In this document: positions 7,925 through 17,447 of the stretch, piece after piece
How positions within the stretch are numbered: the stretch's first letter is position 1
Layout of the letters: each line of letters starts with the position of its first letter
NCBI GenBank assembly: GCA_030016385.1
Contig: JASEJN010000025.1
Coordinates: forward strand, 1-44,339
DNA: 44,339 bases
DNA from: Clostridiales bacterium
Lineage (GTDB): Bacteria > Bacillota > Clostridia > Clostridiales > Oxobacteraceae
Direction: 5' to 3'
Position numbers and translations under genes: made by a program
Notes under the pieces: model-generated
Told to the model about the DNA's origin: nothing
Databases searched by the model: none
The model's input: only the letters and a program-made list of their open reading frames with translations

Positions 7925-9534
7925 AGCATAGTCTCCCTGTATTCCGTTGGGCTGAGACCTGTGTACTTTTTAAATATCCTGCTGAAATATCCAGGTTCGG
8001 TGTATCCGATTTCATAACATATATCGCATTGCCTGTACTTCGGATCCATCAGAAGTTCCTTGGCTTTTTTTATTCTTACACTTGTAAGGTAGTCATTGAC
8101 AGTTTCTCCCGTTTCCTGTTTAAAAATCATGCAAAGATAAGTCGTACTTAAATATACCTCTTTTGCAATATCCTTTATGGTGATATTCTCTCTATATCTG
8201 TTATCAATTACCTGTTTTATCCGCCTTATGATATTCTTGGACTTCTTATTTCTCTTTTCTGCTATGCATCCGCAGACTGCAACGAAATAATCTTTTATAA
8301 ACATTTTCCTTTCCAGTAAAGTTTCGAATGTCAATAATTTTTTCCAGATCTCATCTTCATCGAATCTTTCGTCATTTATGTTAAGGTTAAGCTCTGTAAC
8401 CTGCCTCGATGCTGTTAATACAAGCTGCAGGCATATATTGGTGCAGTAATTTATATCTCCGTTTTTATATTTTGACATTTCATTAAAAATATCGTCGATA
8501 CTTTTAATAACCTTCTCTTTATCTGCAGACTTCAAAATATTCACCAAAAGCTGTATTTTCGTAAAGTCAAACTTATATTCTGAATCCTCAAGTGTTTCAA
8601 GGCTGTCCATGGTAATTATCCTGTTTTTGCCTAAGAAAAGCCTTCTTTTCACATTCTCATATGCTATCATATATGATTTCACTATGTTTTCGAGCTTATG
8701 TACTGTCTCACCTACGCCGATTGTAATACTCAATTCCAGATATTCAAATAGCTTGTCCTTTATTTTGCAAACCAGCGGGTATAACTTGTCTTCATCCTCC
8801 AAGGTATCCAACCTTAGAATGCACACATACTCCCCACGTCTGTTTTCAAATGTGTATCCCTGCAATGTGCTGCAAATCAATTCATCACAGATTTTTATAA
8901 CCGAGAGAGAGATTAGCTGATTATCCCTTTCAGATAAACTATCAAGAGCCGTTGCCCGATCGTCAACACTCAAAACGAATATGCAATAGAACTTATCGGC
9001 AGGAAGCTTAAGTCCCAAAAAGTCCATCCTTTTACCGTAATCTTCGCTGCATTCTATTCCGTCCCTTACAAGAGTCATTAAAAATTTTTGCCTTAGTGCC
9101 GGCATGCTTTCCGTAAGTCTGGCGCTCATTTCATTTATCAGCCTTTTCCTGTTATCCTCCTCGCTTATTATATTTAAAACTTTTCTTATTACACCATCCA
9201 GCTCATTTAAATCCACAGGTTTTAATATATAATCGACGGCTTCCACTTTCAATGCTGATTTTAAATATGCTACATCGTCATATCCGCTGATAAAGACGAT
9301 TTTAACATCGCTTTTCAAATCTCTGAGCTTGTTTGCAAGCTCGATGCCCCCCATATCCGGCATCCTCACATCGGTTAAAACAATATCCGGTTTTTCTTTA
9401 AGTATCCTCTCAAGAGCGATCTTTCCATCATCCGCCTCTCCTACAACCCTTATTCCATAATTTGCCCAGTCAATGCATGATTTCAATCCTTCACGCGTTT
9501 CAGGCTCATCATCCACGATAAAAAGTTTAAACAT
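7921..9534 (-). CDS. YesN-type response regulator with AraC DNA-binding domain
   Basis: A 537-residue cytoplasmic regulator. The receiver domain (residues 1-120) has the acidic pair Asp8/Asp9, phospho-acceptor Asp55 (LTDVRMPDMGG) and the conserved Lys in YILKPVDL. A middle region of about 300 residues links to two AraC helix-turn-helix motifs in the last 100 residues. AAGGGG lies 8 bases before the ATG. It is the first gene of the regulator pair, and the ATGA overlap with the kinase shows they are made together. It probably activates the importer operon downstream. Confidence 0.92.
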   Translation of the reverse strand: MFKLFIVDDEPETREGLKSCIDWANYGIRVVGEADDGKIALERILKEKPDIVLTDVRMPDMGGIELANKLRDLKSDVKIVFISGYDDVAYLKSALKVEAVDYILKPVDLNELDGVIRKVLNIISEEDNRKRLINEMSARLTESMPALRQKFLMTLVRDGIECSEDYGKRMDFLGLKLPADKFYCIFVLSVDDRATALDSLSERDNQLISLSVIKICDELICSTLQGYTFENRRGEYVCILRLDTLEDEDKLYPLVCKIKDKLFEYLELSITIGVGETVHKLENIVKSYMIAYENVKRRLFLGKNRIITMDSLETLEDSEYKFDFTKIQLLVNILKSADKEKVIKSIDDIFNEMSKYKNGDINYCTNICLQLVLTASRQVTELNLNINDERFDEDEIWKKLLTFETLLERKMFIKDYFVAVCGCIAEKRNKKSKNIIRRIKQVIDNRYRENITIKDIAKEVYLSTTYLCMIFKQETGETVNDYLTSVRIKKAKELLMDPKYRQCDICYEIGYTEPGYFSRIFKKYTGLSPTEYRETML

Positions 9535-9718
9535 CTGTTTGTCCCCTTCTGTCAGCTAAAATGATTCAAAACACAAGTCACATTAATCCAAAATATACTT
9601 AAAATTTAATCTTATATTAATATTATAAAAATAATACCATAAATGCAATGAAGAATGTGAAAAATCCCCGATTTGTTATATGAACCGCAACGCTTTGAAA
9701 TGTGCATACATATTATTT

Positions 9719-9732
9719 GAAGAATATTCTTC
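9719..9732. other. 14-bp perfect palindrome
   Basis: GAAGAATATTCTTC is a perfect palindrome between the htpG terminator and the response regulator gene, about 185 bases upstream of the latter. It could be an operator for a dimeric protein. Nothing else supports a function. Confidence 0.35.
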
Positions 9733-9738
9733 GAATAT

Positions 9739-9788
9739 AAAAATGCACCCCATGCAGCAAATATCAGATTTAAATGGCATGAGGTGCA
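9739..9788 (-). terminator. htpG terminator
   Basis: A 12-bp stem with one mismatch (9744-9755 with 9777-9788) and a 21-base loop is followed on the minus strand by TTTTTATATT. It starts 43 bases after the htpG stop codon. Confidence 0.6.
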
Positions 9789-9830
9789 ACCTTTACGGAC
9801 TATATAAGTAAATTTTAAAACAGCCTTTTC

Positions 9831-11711
9831 CTATTTCATTATTTTACATATGTTATTTGTGAATTCTACAGGATTATCCAGCGGTAGTCCCTCAATAAGC
9901 AGCGCCTGATTATATAACAAATCCGTATATAATTTAAGCTTATCTTTATCGTTTTTGAAAGCATCTTTCAGCGATTTAAACACTTCATGGTTTGTGTTTA
10001 TTTCTAAAATCTTATCTGCCTTTATATTCTGATTATTAGGCATGGAGTTTAAAACCTTTTCCATCTCGATTGAAATCTCACCCTCATTTGATAAACAAAC
10101 AGGATGTACCTTTAATCTCTTTGATGCCCTGACATCTTTAACCTTGCCTGATAGAATATTTTTCATGCTCTCAAATAGCTCTTTATTTTCCTTATCATCC
10201 TCATTTGAAGTGTCTTTATTCTCTTCCGGCTCTATTCCCAAGTCTTTGTCGGATACAGACTTAAACTCCTTGTCCTTATATTTCATCAATACTCTTATGG
10301 CAAATTCATCTATGTCTTCTGTAAAATATAGAATTTCATATCCCTTATCGCGTACGAGCTCTGTCTGAGGCAGGTTTTCGATTTTTTCTATGGATTCTCC
10401 CGCGGCATAATATATATATTTCTGCTCAGATGGCATCCTCGAAACATATTCGTCAAGCGTTACCATTTTCTTTTCTTTTGACGAATAAAACATCAGTAAA
10501 TCCTGGAGTATATCCTTATTGTTTCCAAATTCACTGTATATTCCATACTTTAATTGCCTTCCGAAGGATTCATAAAACTTTTCATATTTATCCCTTTCAT
10601 TTTTCAGCATATCTTCCAGTTCACTTTTTATCTTATTCTTGATATTTCTGGCAATAAGCTTAAGCTGCCTGTCATGCTGCAAAACCTCTCTCGATATATT
10701 TAAAGACAGATCTTCCGAATCCACTATGCCCTTTACAAACCCAAAATAGTCGGGCAAAAGATCCGCGCATTTATTCATTATTAAAACACCATTTGAATAT
10801 AATTCCAAACCCTTTTCATATTCCTTTGTATAGAAGTCATACGGCGGCTTTTCAGGAATGAACAAAATGGCATTATAACTTACAACACCGTCAACGCTGA
10901 TGTGAATATGTTTTAACGGTTTGTCAAACCCATAGTGCTTATCAGCATAAAAGTTGTCATAATCTTCATCTTTAAGCTCGTTTTTATTCTTCCTCCATAT
11001 AGGAACCATGCTATTTAGGGTTTCTTCTTCCGTATAACTCTCATACTCTTTGTCGCTGCCCTTTTTAAGCCTGCTTTTAGTCATATTCATTTTAATCGGG
11101 TATCTTATGAAATCGGAATATTTCTTTACGATGTCTTTTATCCTGTAATCTTCCAAATATTCATCGTAATTCTCGCCTTCCGTGTTCTTTTTTATTTTCA
11201 GGATTACATCTGTTCCGACAGAATCCCTTTCACAAGGTTCAATAGTATAGCCATCCAGCCCTTCAGATTCCCATTTGTAAGCTTCGCTGCTGCCCAGCGC
11301 TTTGCTTATGACAGTTACAGTATCGGATACCATGAATGCGGAATAAAACCCTACGCCAAACTGTCCTATTATGTCATATCCATCCTTCAATTCGTTATCT
11401 TCCTTGAATTTCAAAGACCCGCTTTTTGCTATAACGCCGAGATTATCATCGAGCTCATCTTTTGTCATTCCAATACCTGTATCGGAAATTTTTAATATCC
11501 TGTTGCCCTTATCGATAGCTATTTTTATATAGTAATCATCTTTATTGAAGCTTAAAGAATCGTCGGTCAATGCTTTATAATAAATTTTATCTATCGCATC
11601 ACTGGCATTGGAAATAAGCTCTCTTAAAAAAATTTCCTTATGAGTGTAAATTGAATTGATCATGAGATCCAGCAGCCGCTTGGATTCCGCCTTAAACTGC
11701 TTTTTTTCCAT
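9831..11711 (-). CDS. htpG: molecular chaperone HtpG (Hsp90)
   Basis: A 626-residue cytoplasmic Hsp90, the normal bacterial length. The N-terminal GHKL ATPase shows [20 protein letters not shown] and [13 protein letters not shown]; the middle domain has the conserved NISREVLQ arginine region; a C-terminal dimerisation domain follows. AGGAGAGG lies 5 bases before the ATG at 11711. The TTG six codons earlier has the ribosome binding site inside its own frame and is rejected. The gene stands alone with its own promoter, CIRCE operator and terminator, so it is probably induced by heat through HrcA. Confidence 0.97.
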   Translation of the reverse strand: MEKKQFKAESKRLLDLMINSIYTHKEIFLRELISNASDAIDKIYYKALTDDSLSFNKDDYYIKIAIDKGNRILKISDTGIGMTKDELDDNLGVIAKSGSLKFKEDNELKDGYDIIGQFGVGFYSAFMVSDTVTVISKALGSSEAYKWESEGLDGYTIEPCERDSVGTDVILKIKKNTEGENYDEYLEDYRIKDIVKKYSDFIRYPIKMNMTKSRLKKGSDKEYESYTEEETLNSMVPIWRKNKNELKDEDYDNFYADKHYGFDKPLKHIHISVDGVVSYNAILFIPEKPPYDFYTKEYEKGLELYSNGVLIMNKCADLLPDYFGFVKGIVDSEDLSLNISREVLQHDRQLKLIARNIKNKIKSELEDMLKNERDKYEKFYESFGRQLKYGIYSEFGNNKDILQDLLMFYSSKEKKMVTLDEYVSRMPSEQKYIYYAAGESIEKIENLPQTELVRDKGYEILYFTEDIDEFAIRVLMKYKDKEFKSVSDKDLGIEPEENKDTSNEDDKENKELFESMKNILSGKVKDVRASKRLKVHPVCLSNEGEISIEMEKVLNSMPNNQNIKADKILEINTNHEVFKSLKDAFKNDKDKLKLYTDLLYNQALLIEGLPLDNPVEFTNNICKIMK

Positions 11712-11747
11712 ATAAACCTCTCCTTTCAAAATAAAATATACATACTG

Positions 11748-11774
11748 TTAGCACTCTTATATTATGAGTGCTAA
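11748..11774 (-). promoter_or_regulatory. CIRCE operator (HrcA binding site)
   Basis: TTAGCACTC, 9 bases, GAGTGCTAA: a perfect match to the CIRCE inverted repeat bound by the heat-shock repressor HrcA. It begins only a few bases downstream of the expected htpG start point and lies in the 5' leader, the usual arrangement for this operator. Confidence 0.95.
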
Positions 11775-11783
11775 TCACTATTT

Positions 11784-11812
11784 TTTATATCACACCTTAA
11801 ATGCAATGTCAA
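11784..11812 (-). promoter_or_regulatory. htpG sigma-A promoter
   Basis: On the minus strand a perfect TTGACA (11807-11812) and TATAAA (11784-11789) are separated by exactly 17 bases. The predicted start is near 11777, immediately upstream of the CIRCE element, so HrcA would block transcription initiation. Confidence 0.88.
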
Positions 11813-11866
11813 TATCATCTTTGCCACATCCTGGATTTGCTAAACTTTCTGCACGCAATATAAAGC

Positions 11867-11909
11867 GGGACGGTTATTCGTCACATTTAATTTGACGAAT
11901 AACCGTCCC
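11867..11909 (-). terminator. terminator of the arabinan operon
   Basis: A 17-bp perfect stem (11867-11883 with 11893-11909) with a 9-base loop lies 13 bases after the GH43 stop codon. The tail on the minus strand (CGCTTTATATT) is only moderately U-rich, but stem strength and position support a terminator. Confidence 0.7.
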
Positions 11910-11922
11910 ATTTCAATCAAAT

Positions 11923-13011
11923 TTATTTCTCGCCTGATGGCGCTTCGAACGGCGTATCTACCGGAACAGGTTCGCCAAATACAGGCATGCCGTCTTTGCC
12001 CCAGGCAAATTTCTGCGTCCTTACGCTTCTTGCCCCCCAGCCTTGAGAGCCTGTCATGCCGTGATATACTATCCAGTCTTCCTTTCCATCCGGCGATTTT
12101 ACAAAAGAGCAGTGACCAACACCTCTCGATTTATTTTTAACCGACCCTTCAAATACAGGCTTATCGATTTTTACCCAGGATGATGGGTTCAACACATCCC
12201 CATCACTATTTACTAGCATTCCAAGGCAATAGTCATAAGTCCAGCTTCCGCTTGCGGAGTAAGCAATAAATATTTTTTCACCATTTTTTAGTATTTCCGG
12301 ACCTTCATTTAAAGCTAAAGCTTTCTTTTCCCAATCATATTCAGGTTTCGATATCAAAACCCTATCACCGCTTATTGTCCATGGATTGCTCATTGGAGCA
12401 ATATAAAGGTTTTGCTGTCCGTCTACATCGCCCTCCCAACCGGACCATATAAAATACAGGGAACCATCCTTTTTCTGAAGTACCGTGCCATCTATTGCCC
12501 ATTTGTCGGTTTTGTCGGATATTTTGCCTTTGAATTTATAAGGGCTGTTTGCGGCATTTTCAGTATCCGCAGGTCCACTTAAAGGATTATCGGGGTCTTT
12601 TCCCCCTTCAAGCACATACATACGGTGGTTTTCATTTTTTCCGTCATCCGCCGCAAAATAAATGTACCACCTTCCATTCAAGTAATGAAGCTCAGGCGCC
12701 CATACCTCCTTTGAATAACTGCCATCAGACGGTGAAAGCCATACATTCGCATCACCGACCTCCCCGATGCGCTCAAGCCTATCGGCCTTCCTTATCGAAA
12801 TCATATCCCCAGAGCTATGGATATACCAGTAATATCCGCCTGCTCTTACCACCCATGGGTCGGCGCTTGGTGCCGGTATAATCGGATTTGCAAAAGTTCT
12901 TTTAACTTTGCCTTCACTTTTTTTCGTATTTATCGATCTGCAACCCATAAGATAAACCCCCGTTAAAAAAATTAAAATTAAAGAGACAATTTTTTTGGAT
13001 ATACTTAACAT
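11923..13011 (-). CDS. glycoside hydrolase family 43 lipoprotein
   Basis: A 362-residue surface-anchored five-bladed beta-propeller hydrolase. A lipoprotein signal ends in LMGC (Cys24). The three GH43 acidic residues are visible: Asp51 in SADPWVV (general base), Asp174 in AIDGTVL (pKa modulator) and Glu236 in NEGPEI (general acid); WAPELHY near 104 is also typical. The family includes arabinofuranosidases, arabinanases and xylosidases. Because it is encoded with a GH51 arabinofuranosidase, action on arabinose-containing side chains is most likely. GGAGG lies 8 bases before the ATG. It is the last gene of the operon. Unlike the other two hydrolases it is exported, so it would trim polymers outside the cell. 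Confidence 0.88.
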   Translation of the reverse strand: MLSISKKIVSLILIFLTGVYLMGCRSINTKKSEGKVKRTFANPIIPAPSADPWVVRAGGYYWYIHSSGDMISIRKADRLERIGEVGDANVWLSPSDGSYSKEVWAPELHYLNGRWYIYFAADDGKNENHRMYVLEGGKDPDNPLSGPADTENAANSPYKFKGKISDKTDKWAIDGTVLQKKDGSLYFIWSGWEGDVDGQQNLYIAPMSNPWTISGDRVLISKPEYDWEKKALALNEGPEILKNGEKIFIAYSASGSWTYDYCLGMLVNSDGDVLNPSSWVKIDKPVFEGSVKNKSRGVGHCSFVKSPDGKEDWIVYHGMTGSQGWGARSVRTQKFAWGKDGMPVFGEPVPVDTPFEAPSGEK

Positions 13012-13081
13012 CGTAATACCTCCAAAATTTTACTTTACATCATAAGATATATATTTCAGAGGTGCATCCAAATCATTCAAA

Positions 13082-13105
13082 AAATATGGATATGCACCCA
13101 TATTT
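13082..13105 (-). terminator. weak hairpin between GH2 and GH43 genes
   Basis: An 8-bp stem (13082-13089 with 13098-13105) with an 8-base loop lies just after the GH2 stop. On the minus strand it is followed by a run of Ts. It may reduce expression of the final GH43 gene relative to the genes before it. Confidence 0.4.
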
Positions 13106-13108
13106 AAA

Positions 13109-14851
13109 TTACGAATTGATTTTCCTTATCTCGTCCACATCGACTTTAGCTTTTCTATCAAGCGTCATCAGACCGTTAATTTCCTGAAATACATCTGTAA
13201 GCTGTGTATAACAATAGCCCTGTATATATGGTATATTTTTTATCGCATTTGTTATATCCGAATACCTTTTAAGAAAGCTTTTCTGATCCTTAACCGGGCC
13301 AAAATATCCCCAATGCTCTTTAGAATCATCATCAAATGCGATACCGCCATATTCCGATACAATGACAGGTTGTCCTTTATATGAGAAACCATCCGACAAC
13401 AGCATCCTCCCTTCGGGAGCCCCTTCAAGCAATCTGATTTTATCGGTAAACTTCCTGGTAAAATCGTCACCGCTAGCCACATAATCATGTATGCCGCAAA
13501 TATCGGTATATACCATTTCCCATCCGTCATTAGTACTTATTAAACGCGTACCGTCCAGTGCTTTTATCAGGTAGTATAGAGACATCGCAAAATACTGCTG
13601 ATTTTTATCCACAAGTATGTTTCTGACTCCCCAAGATTCATTCAAAGGCACCCATGTTATTATACACGGATGATTATAATCTCTTTTTATGAATTCCTTC
13701 CATTCTTCCGTTATATTTTCAACTTCCTCGGCATTAAAACTGTAACCGCTCGGCATTTCTCCCCAGACTAAAAGCCCGAGTTTGTCTGCCCAGTAATAAT
13801 ACCTCGGGTCCTCAATTTTTTGATGTTTTCTGGCTCCATTGAATCCAAACTTTTTTGTCATCACGATATCATATTTTATAGCCTCATCGCTCGGAGCCGT
13901 TAAAAGGCCATCTGGCCAGTAGCCCTGATCCAGGATAAGCTTCTGATAGTATGGCTTGTTATTGAGTAAAATCATATCACCCTTGATGGAAATTTTCCTC
14001 ATTCCAAAATAACTTTTAACAAAGTCTATCTGCTTTTCTCCATCGAACAAAGCAAATTCGACGTCAAACAGATTAGGATTTTCAGGAGACCAATAGTATC
14101 TTTCATCGACATTATCCACATCTTTTATATCTATTGCAATTTTCGAAATCCTTCCGGCAAGGGCCGTCCTTATCCTGTTAACCTGCATGCCCTTATAATA
14201 CACCTTTATCTCCGTATCCAATCCATCCTTGAAACCATCGAGATAAATCTCGGCCCGGACAAAACGCTTATCTATATCAGAAGTCAGCTTTATCCTTTCA
14301 AACGCAATATTTGAAACAGGCTCGATCCATACTGTCTGCCAGATTCCCGATACGGGAGTATACCAGCACCTATCGGATTTTTCCAGCCAGTATTGCTTTC
14401 CCCTGGGCTGAGTACATTCATATTTGTCTTCCGCTTTGACAACTATCGTATTTACTTCTCGATTTGCAAAATATGTTATATCTATTTTGAAAGGTGAATA
14501 TCCGCCTTTATGTTCTCCTGCAAATTTCCCGTTTATCCATACTTTTGCATGATAATCCACCGCACCGAAATTCAGCAAAATCCTTTTATCCCTAAAATTT
14601 TCAGGTACCCTGAACTCCCGTCTGTACCACATGTTTTCGTGCAACCCTTTGTCATTTATTCCACTTAGTTTGCACTGATAGCAAAAAGGAACCAGTATCT
14701 TTTTCGAAAAAGCCCCATTTTCATACCATTTTTCTATCTCGCCTACATTTAAATCGTCAAATTCAAATTCCCATTCACCATTTAAATTAATCCATTGCTG
14801 CCTTTCAAAATCCGGCCTTGGATATTCCATCCTCGGTATTTTTATCTCCAT
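13109..14851 (-). CDS. glycoside hydrolase family 2 enzyme
   Basis: A 580-residue protein without a signal peptide, so cytoplasmic. The order is an N-terminal jelly-roll sugar-binding domain (about 15-170, with LNGEWEF and WYRREF), an immunoglobulin-like domain (about 175-275) and a TIM barrel. The catalytic acid/base is Glu in WVPLNESWG near residue 400 and the nucleophile is Glu in VSEYGG near residue 500. The family covers beta-galactosidases, glucuronidases, mannosidases and others; the sequence does not fix the substrate, and the operon suggests a beta-linked sugar next to arabinose. The nearest Shine-Dalgarno (AGGGAG) is about 13 bases from the ATG, rather far, and a short out-of-frame ATG lies between, so translation may be weak. 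Confidence 0.88.
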   Translation of the reverse strand: MEIKIPRMEYPRPDFERQQWINLNGEWEFEFDDLNVGEIEKWYENGAFSKKILVPFCYQCKLSGINDKGLHENMWYRREFRVPENFRDKRILLNFGAVDYHAKVWINGKFAGEHKGGYSPFKIDITYFANREVNTIVVKAEDKYECTQPRGKQYWLEKSDRCWYTPVSGIWQTVWIEPVSNIAFERIKLTSDIDKRFVRAEIYLDGFKDGLDTEIKVYYKGMQVNRIRTALAGRISKIAIDIKDVDNVDERYYWSPENPNLFDVEFALFDGEKQIDFVKSYFGMRKISIKGDMILLNNKPYYQKLILDQGYWPDGLLTAPSDEAIKYDIVMTKKFGFNGARKHQKIEDPRYYYWADKLGLLVWGEMPSGYSFNAEEVENITEEWKEFIKRDYNHPCIITWVPLNESWGVRNILVDKNQQYFAMSLYYLIKALDGTRLISTNDGWEMVYTDICGIHDYVASGDDFTRKFTDKIRLLEGAPEGRMLLSDGFSYKGQPVIVSEYGGIAFDDDSKEHWGYFGPVKDQKSFLKRYSDITNAIKNIPYIQGYCYTQLTDVFQEINGLMTLDRKAKVDVDEIRKINS

Positions 14852-14896
14852 AATCCCAGCATTTCTCCCTTCCTGTATACATAACGTCTTAAATAT

Positions 14897-16408
14897 TTAG
14901 TTGTTTTTAACTTTTATTCTTATTACATTCCACGATAAATGGTGAATTTCAAACTCAGGCATATTATTTTTTCCGCAATTTAACAGTACCGAATGCGGTT
15001 TTATATTTTCAGGATGCTCAAAAGAGTTAAAAGCATATATATCAGCATTTTCAGGTTCCAATATTATTTGTTCTTCAGGCTCACACTCGCCGAATGAACG
15101 CAGATCAATTTTTACATTTACATCCTCTTTTTGGTCGCAGTTAAGCATAAAAACATTGAGCATGCCATCTTCCTCATCAAACGCAGCAGCTACCTGCAGA
15201 GCAGGGATATCCCCTCGTGTTTCCGTTTTAATTTCATGGCAGTTTACAATTGCCTTGATAGCCTGCCCTCTTGCATAACGGGAAGCATACATAAAAGGAT
15301 AGAATATGGCCTGCCTGATTGCACCTCCTCCGGGCTGTGTAGATATAGGTGCAATAACGTTCACAAGCTGTGCCAGGCAGGCAACTTTTACCCTGTCGGC
15401 ATGATTTATCAAAGTACACAGCAACCCGCTGAAAGATAGTGCATCGAGGACGGAATAATACCCTTCTGAAATCGGGCGTGCATATGTCCATTTTTCAGAT
15501 TTGGCAGCAGGCTTATGGCTCTGACTAACATTATATTCATCGAATGACAGCATCATTTTCTTTTTACTGCGCAACTTTCCCTTAACATAATCCGCTACAG
15601 CCACCACAGTCTTTATAAACTCGTCCATATCCACAAAAGATGTAAGGTAATCGCCGCGTTTCCCATTCTCAGAATAATATCTGTGAAGGGATATAAAGTC
15701 CACGTTCTCATAAGTATTTTCAAGTACCGTTCTGTCCCAATCCGGGAATGTATTCAAATCCGGGCTTGAACTTCCGCATGAAACAAGTTCAACTGACGGA
15801 TCTATCCATTTCATTATCTTTGCCGTCTCGCATGCCTTGCGCCCATACTCATAAGCCTCCATATGGCATATCTGCCATGGGCCATCCATCTCGTTCCCAA
15901 GGCACCATAGCTTTATATCATGGGGCTTTGTGTAACCATTTTTTATGCGAAGGTCACTCCAGTACGTCCCTTTGGGGAAATTACAATATTCCAATATGTT
16001 TCCGGCATCTTTAGGTGTTCCGCTCCCTAAATTTACGGCACCCATAACGGGCAGTCCGATTCTTTCTGCCCAATCTGCAAATTCATCAATCCCCACCTGG
16101 TTAGGTTCCCTTGCAGACCATGCAAGGTCCAACCTGACTGGTCTCTTGGCTTTTGGACCTATGCCATCTGTCCAATTATATCCCGAGACAAAGTTGCCTC
16201 CCGGATACCTTATAATACTAGTCCCAAGCTCTTTCACGAGCTTTGACGTGTCTTCTCTGAAACCATTCTCGTCGGCTTCAGGATGACCCGGCTCATAAAT
16301 CCCCGTGTAGACACAACGGCCCATATGTTCTACGAATGAACCGAAAAGTCTTTTATCAATATCCCCTATCTTGTATTCCTTGTCAATTACAATACTTGAT
16401 TTTTGCAA
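14897..16408 (-). CDS. abfA: alpha-L-arabinofuranosidase, GH51
   Basis: A 503-residue intracellular enzyme that removes terminal alpha-L-arabinofuranosyl groups from oligosaccharides. The TIM barrel has the acid/base Glu in LWCLGNEMDGP near residue 172 and the nucleophile Glu in SFDEYNVS near residue 289, spaced as in characterised GH51 enzymes; a C-terminal beta-sandwich follows. Full family length. The start is TTG with GGGAGG 8 bases upstream; there is no in-frame ATG before residue 29. It follows the second permease gene and precedes the GH2 gene in the operon, which fits degradation of imported arabino-oligosaccharides. Confidence 0.95.
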   Translation of the reverse strand: MQKSSIVIDKEYKIGDIDKRLFGSFVEHMGRCVYTGIYEPGHPEADENGFREDTSKLVKELGTSIIRYPGGNFVSGYNWTDGIGPKAKRPVRLDLAWSAREPNQVGIDEFADWAERIGLPVMGAVNLGSGTPKDAGNILEYCNFPKGTYWSDLRIKNGYTKPHDIKLWCLGNEMDGPWQICHMEAYEYGRKACETAKIMKWIDPSVELVSCGSSSPDLNTFPDWDRTVLENTYENVDFISLHRYYSENGKRGDYLTSFVDMDEFIKTVVAVADYVKGKLRSKKKMMLSFDEYNVSQSHKPAAKSEKWTYARPISEGYYSVLDALSFSGLLCTLINHADRVKVACLAQLVNVIAPISTQPGGGAIRQAIFYPFMYASRYARGQAIKAIVNCHEIKTETRGDIPALQVAAAFDEEDGMLNVFMLNCDQKEDVNVKIDLRSFGECEPEEQIILEPENADIYAFNSFEHPENIKPHSVLLNCGKNNMPEFEIHHLSWNVIRIKVKNN

Positions 16409-16535
16409 TTTTAAAGCCTCCCATTCTATGCATTTAATTGAATAATATTATACAAATTGCCAATCCTCAAGGTCTTTTTGATAATATTAACGCTTATCCC
16501 CCTTTTTTTTAATAATATTGAAATCAAATATTTCA

Positions 16536-17432
16536 TCAGCCCTTTAATGAGCCTACATAAACACCTTTAACGAAATATTTCTGCAGGAATGGATAAAAGC
16601 ACATTATAGGTATGGTGGATATAACTATGGTCGTATATTTTACAAGTTCGCGGTATGCGCTTGTTACGTTAAATGCGCTGCTGTTCACTATATTTGTGCT
16701 CGTTCCTACATTGCTTGTATCGCTTACTATCAATATCTCACGAAGAATAGTCTGAAGCGGGAACTTGCTCCTGTCTCTTAAGAAAACCATTGCGGGGAAC
16801 CATGAGTTCCATGCGCCTACCGTATAATAAAGCAGTATTACCGCAAGCACTGCTTTAGAAAGCGGCAATATTACGTTTGTTAATACAAATATATCGTTTG
16901 CTCCATCTATTTTGGCCGCTTCTTCAAGCTCTACAGGTACCGCCTGAAAACCCGTTCGCATTATTATCATATTCCAGGTATTGATCGCAAATGGGAAAAC
17001 CATTGAAGTCCATTTATTATACATTCCCAAATTTTTGACAAGCAAAAACCATGGAATTAACCCGCCTCCAAAGAACATAGTTATCGTAATCATAATCATA
17101 ATAGCTTTTTTCCAGTATAAATCCCTTCTCGAAAGTACATATGCCCCCATGATTGTAGCAACCATATTCACTGCAACGCCTGCAACCACATAAAAGATAG
17201 TATTCAAATAACCCGTGAGGACACCGGCATCTTTTAATACTATCTTATAACCTCCCAGTGTAAACCCTAATGGCTTGTATAAAAATCCTGTATTTGCCAT
17301 AAGTCTCTGAGGATCGCTTACCGACGCAAAAATTACATATATTACCGGATAAACACAGATTATGGTTATAATTGTGAGCAGAGTGTAATTTACAATACTA
17401 AACGTTATATCTCCTTTAGTCTTCCTCTTCAT
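16536..17432 (-). CDS. carbohydrate ABC transporter permease (LplC/YtcP type)
   Basis: A 298-residue inner-membrane permease with six hydrophobic segments and the EAA loop near residue 171 (VELEEAAKIDGAND). It ends in YFVKGVYVGSLKG, the family ending, and is a clear paralog of the permease at 4058-4936. GGGAGG lies 9 bases before the ATG, with the stop of the LplB-type gene just upstream. It forms the arabino-oligosaccharide importer with the LplB partner and the lipoprotein encoded first in the operon. No ATPase gene is nearby. Confidence 0.9.
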   Translation of the reverse strand: MKRKTKGDITFSIVNYTLLTIITIICVYPVIYVIFASVSDPQRLMANTGFLYKPLGFTLGGYKIVLKDAGVLTGYLNTIFYVVAGVAVNMVATIMGAYVLSRRDLYWKKAIMIMITITMFFGGGLIPWFLLVKNLGMYNKWTSMVFPFAINTWNMIIMRTGFQAVPVELEEAAKIDGANDIFVLTNVILPLSKAVLAVILLYYTVGAWNSWFPAMVFLRDRSKFPLQTILREILIVSDTSNVGTSTNIVNSSAFNVTSAYRELVKYTTIVISTIPIMCFYPFLQKYFVKGVYVGSLKG

Positions 17433-17447
17433 ATAATCATGCCTCCC

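Noticed and set aside
16409..16535. AAAAGGGGG purine run on the minus strand upstream of GH51, resembling a ribosome binding site
   Set aside because: No start codon follows at a proper distance and frames there stop quickly; GH51 has its own better site at 16417-16422.
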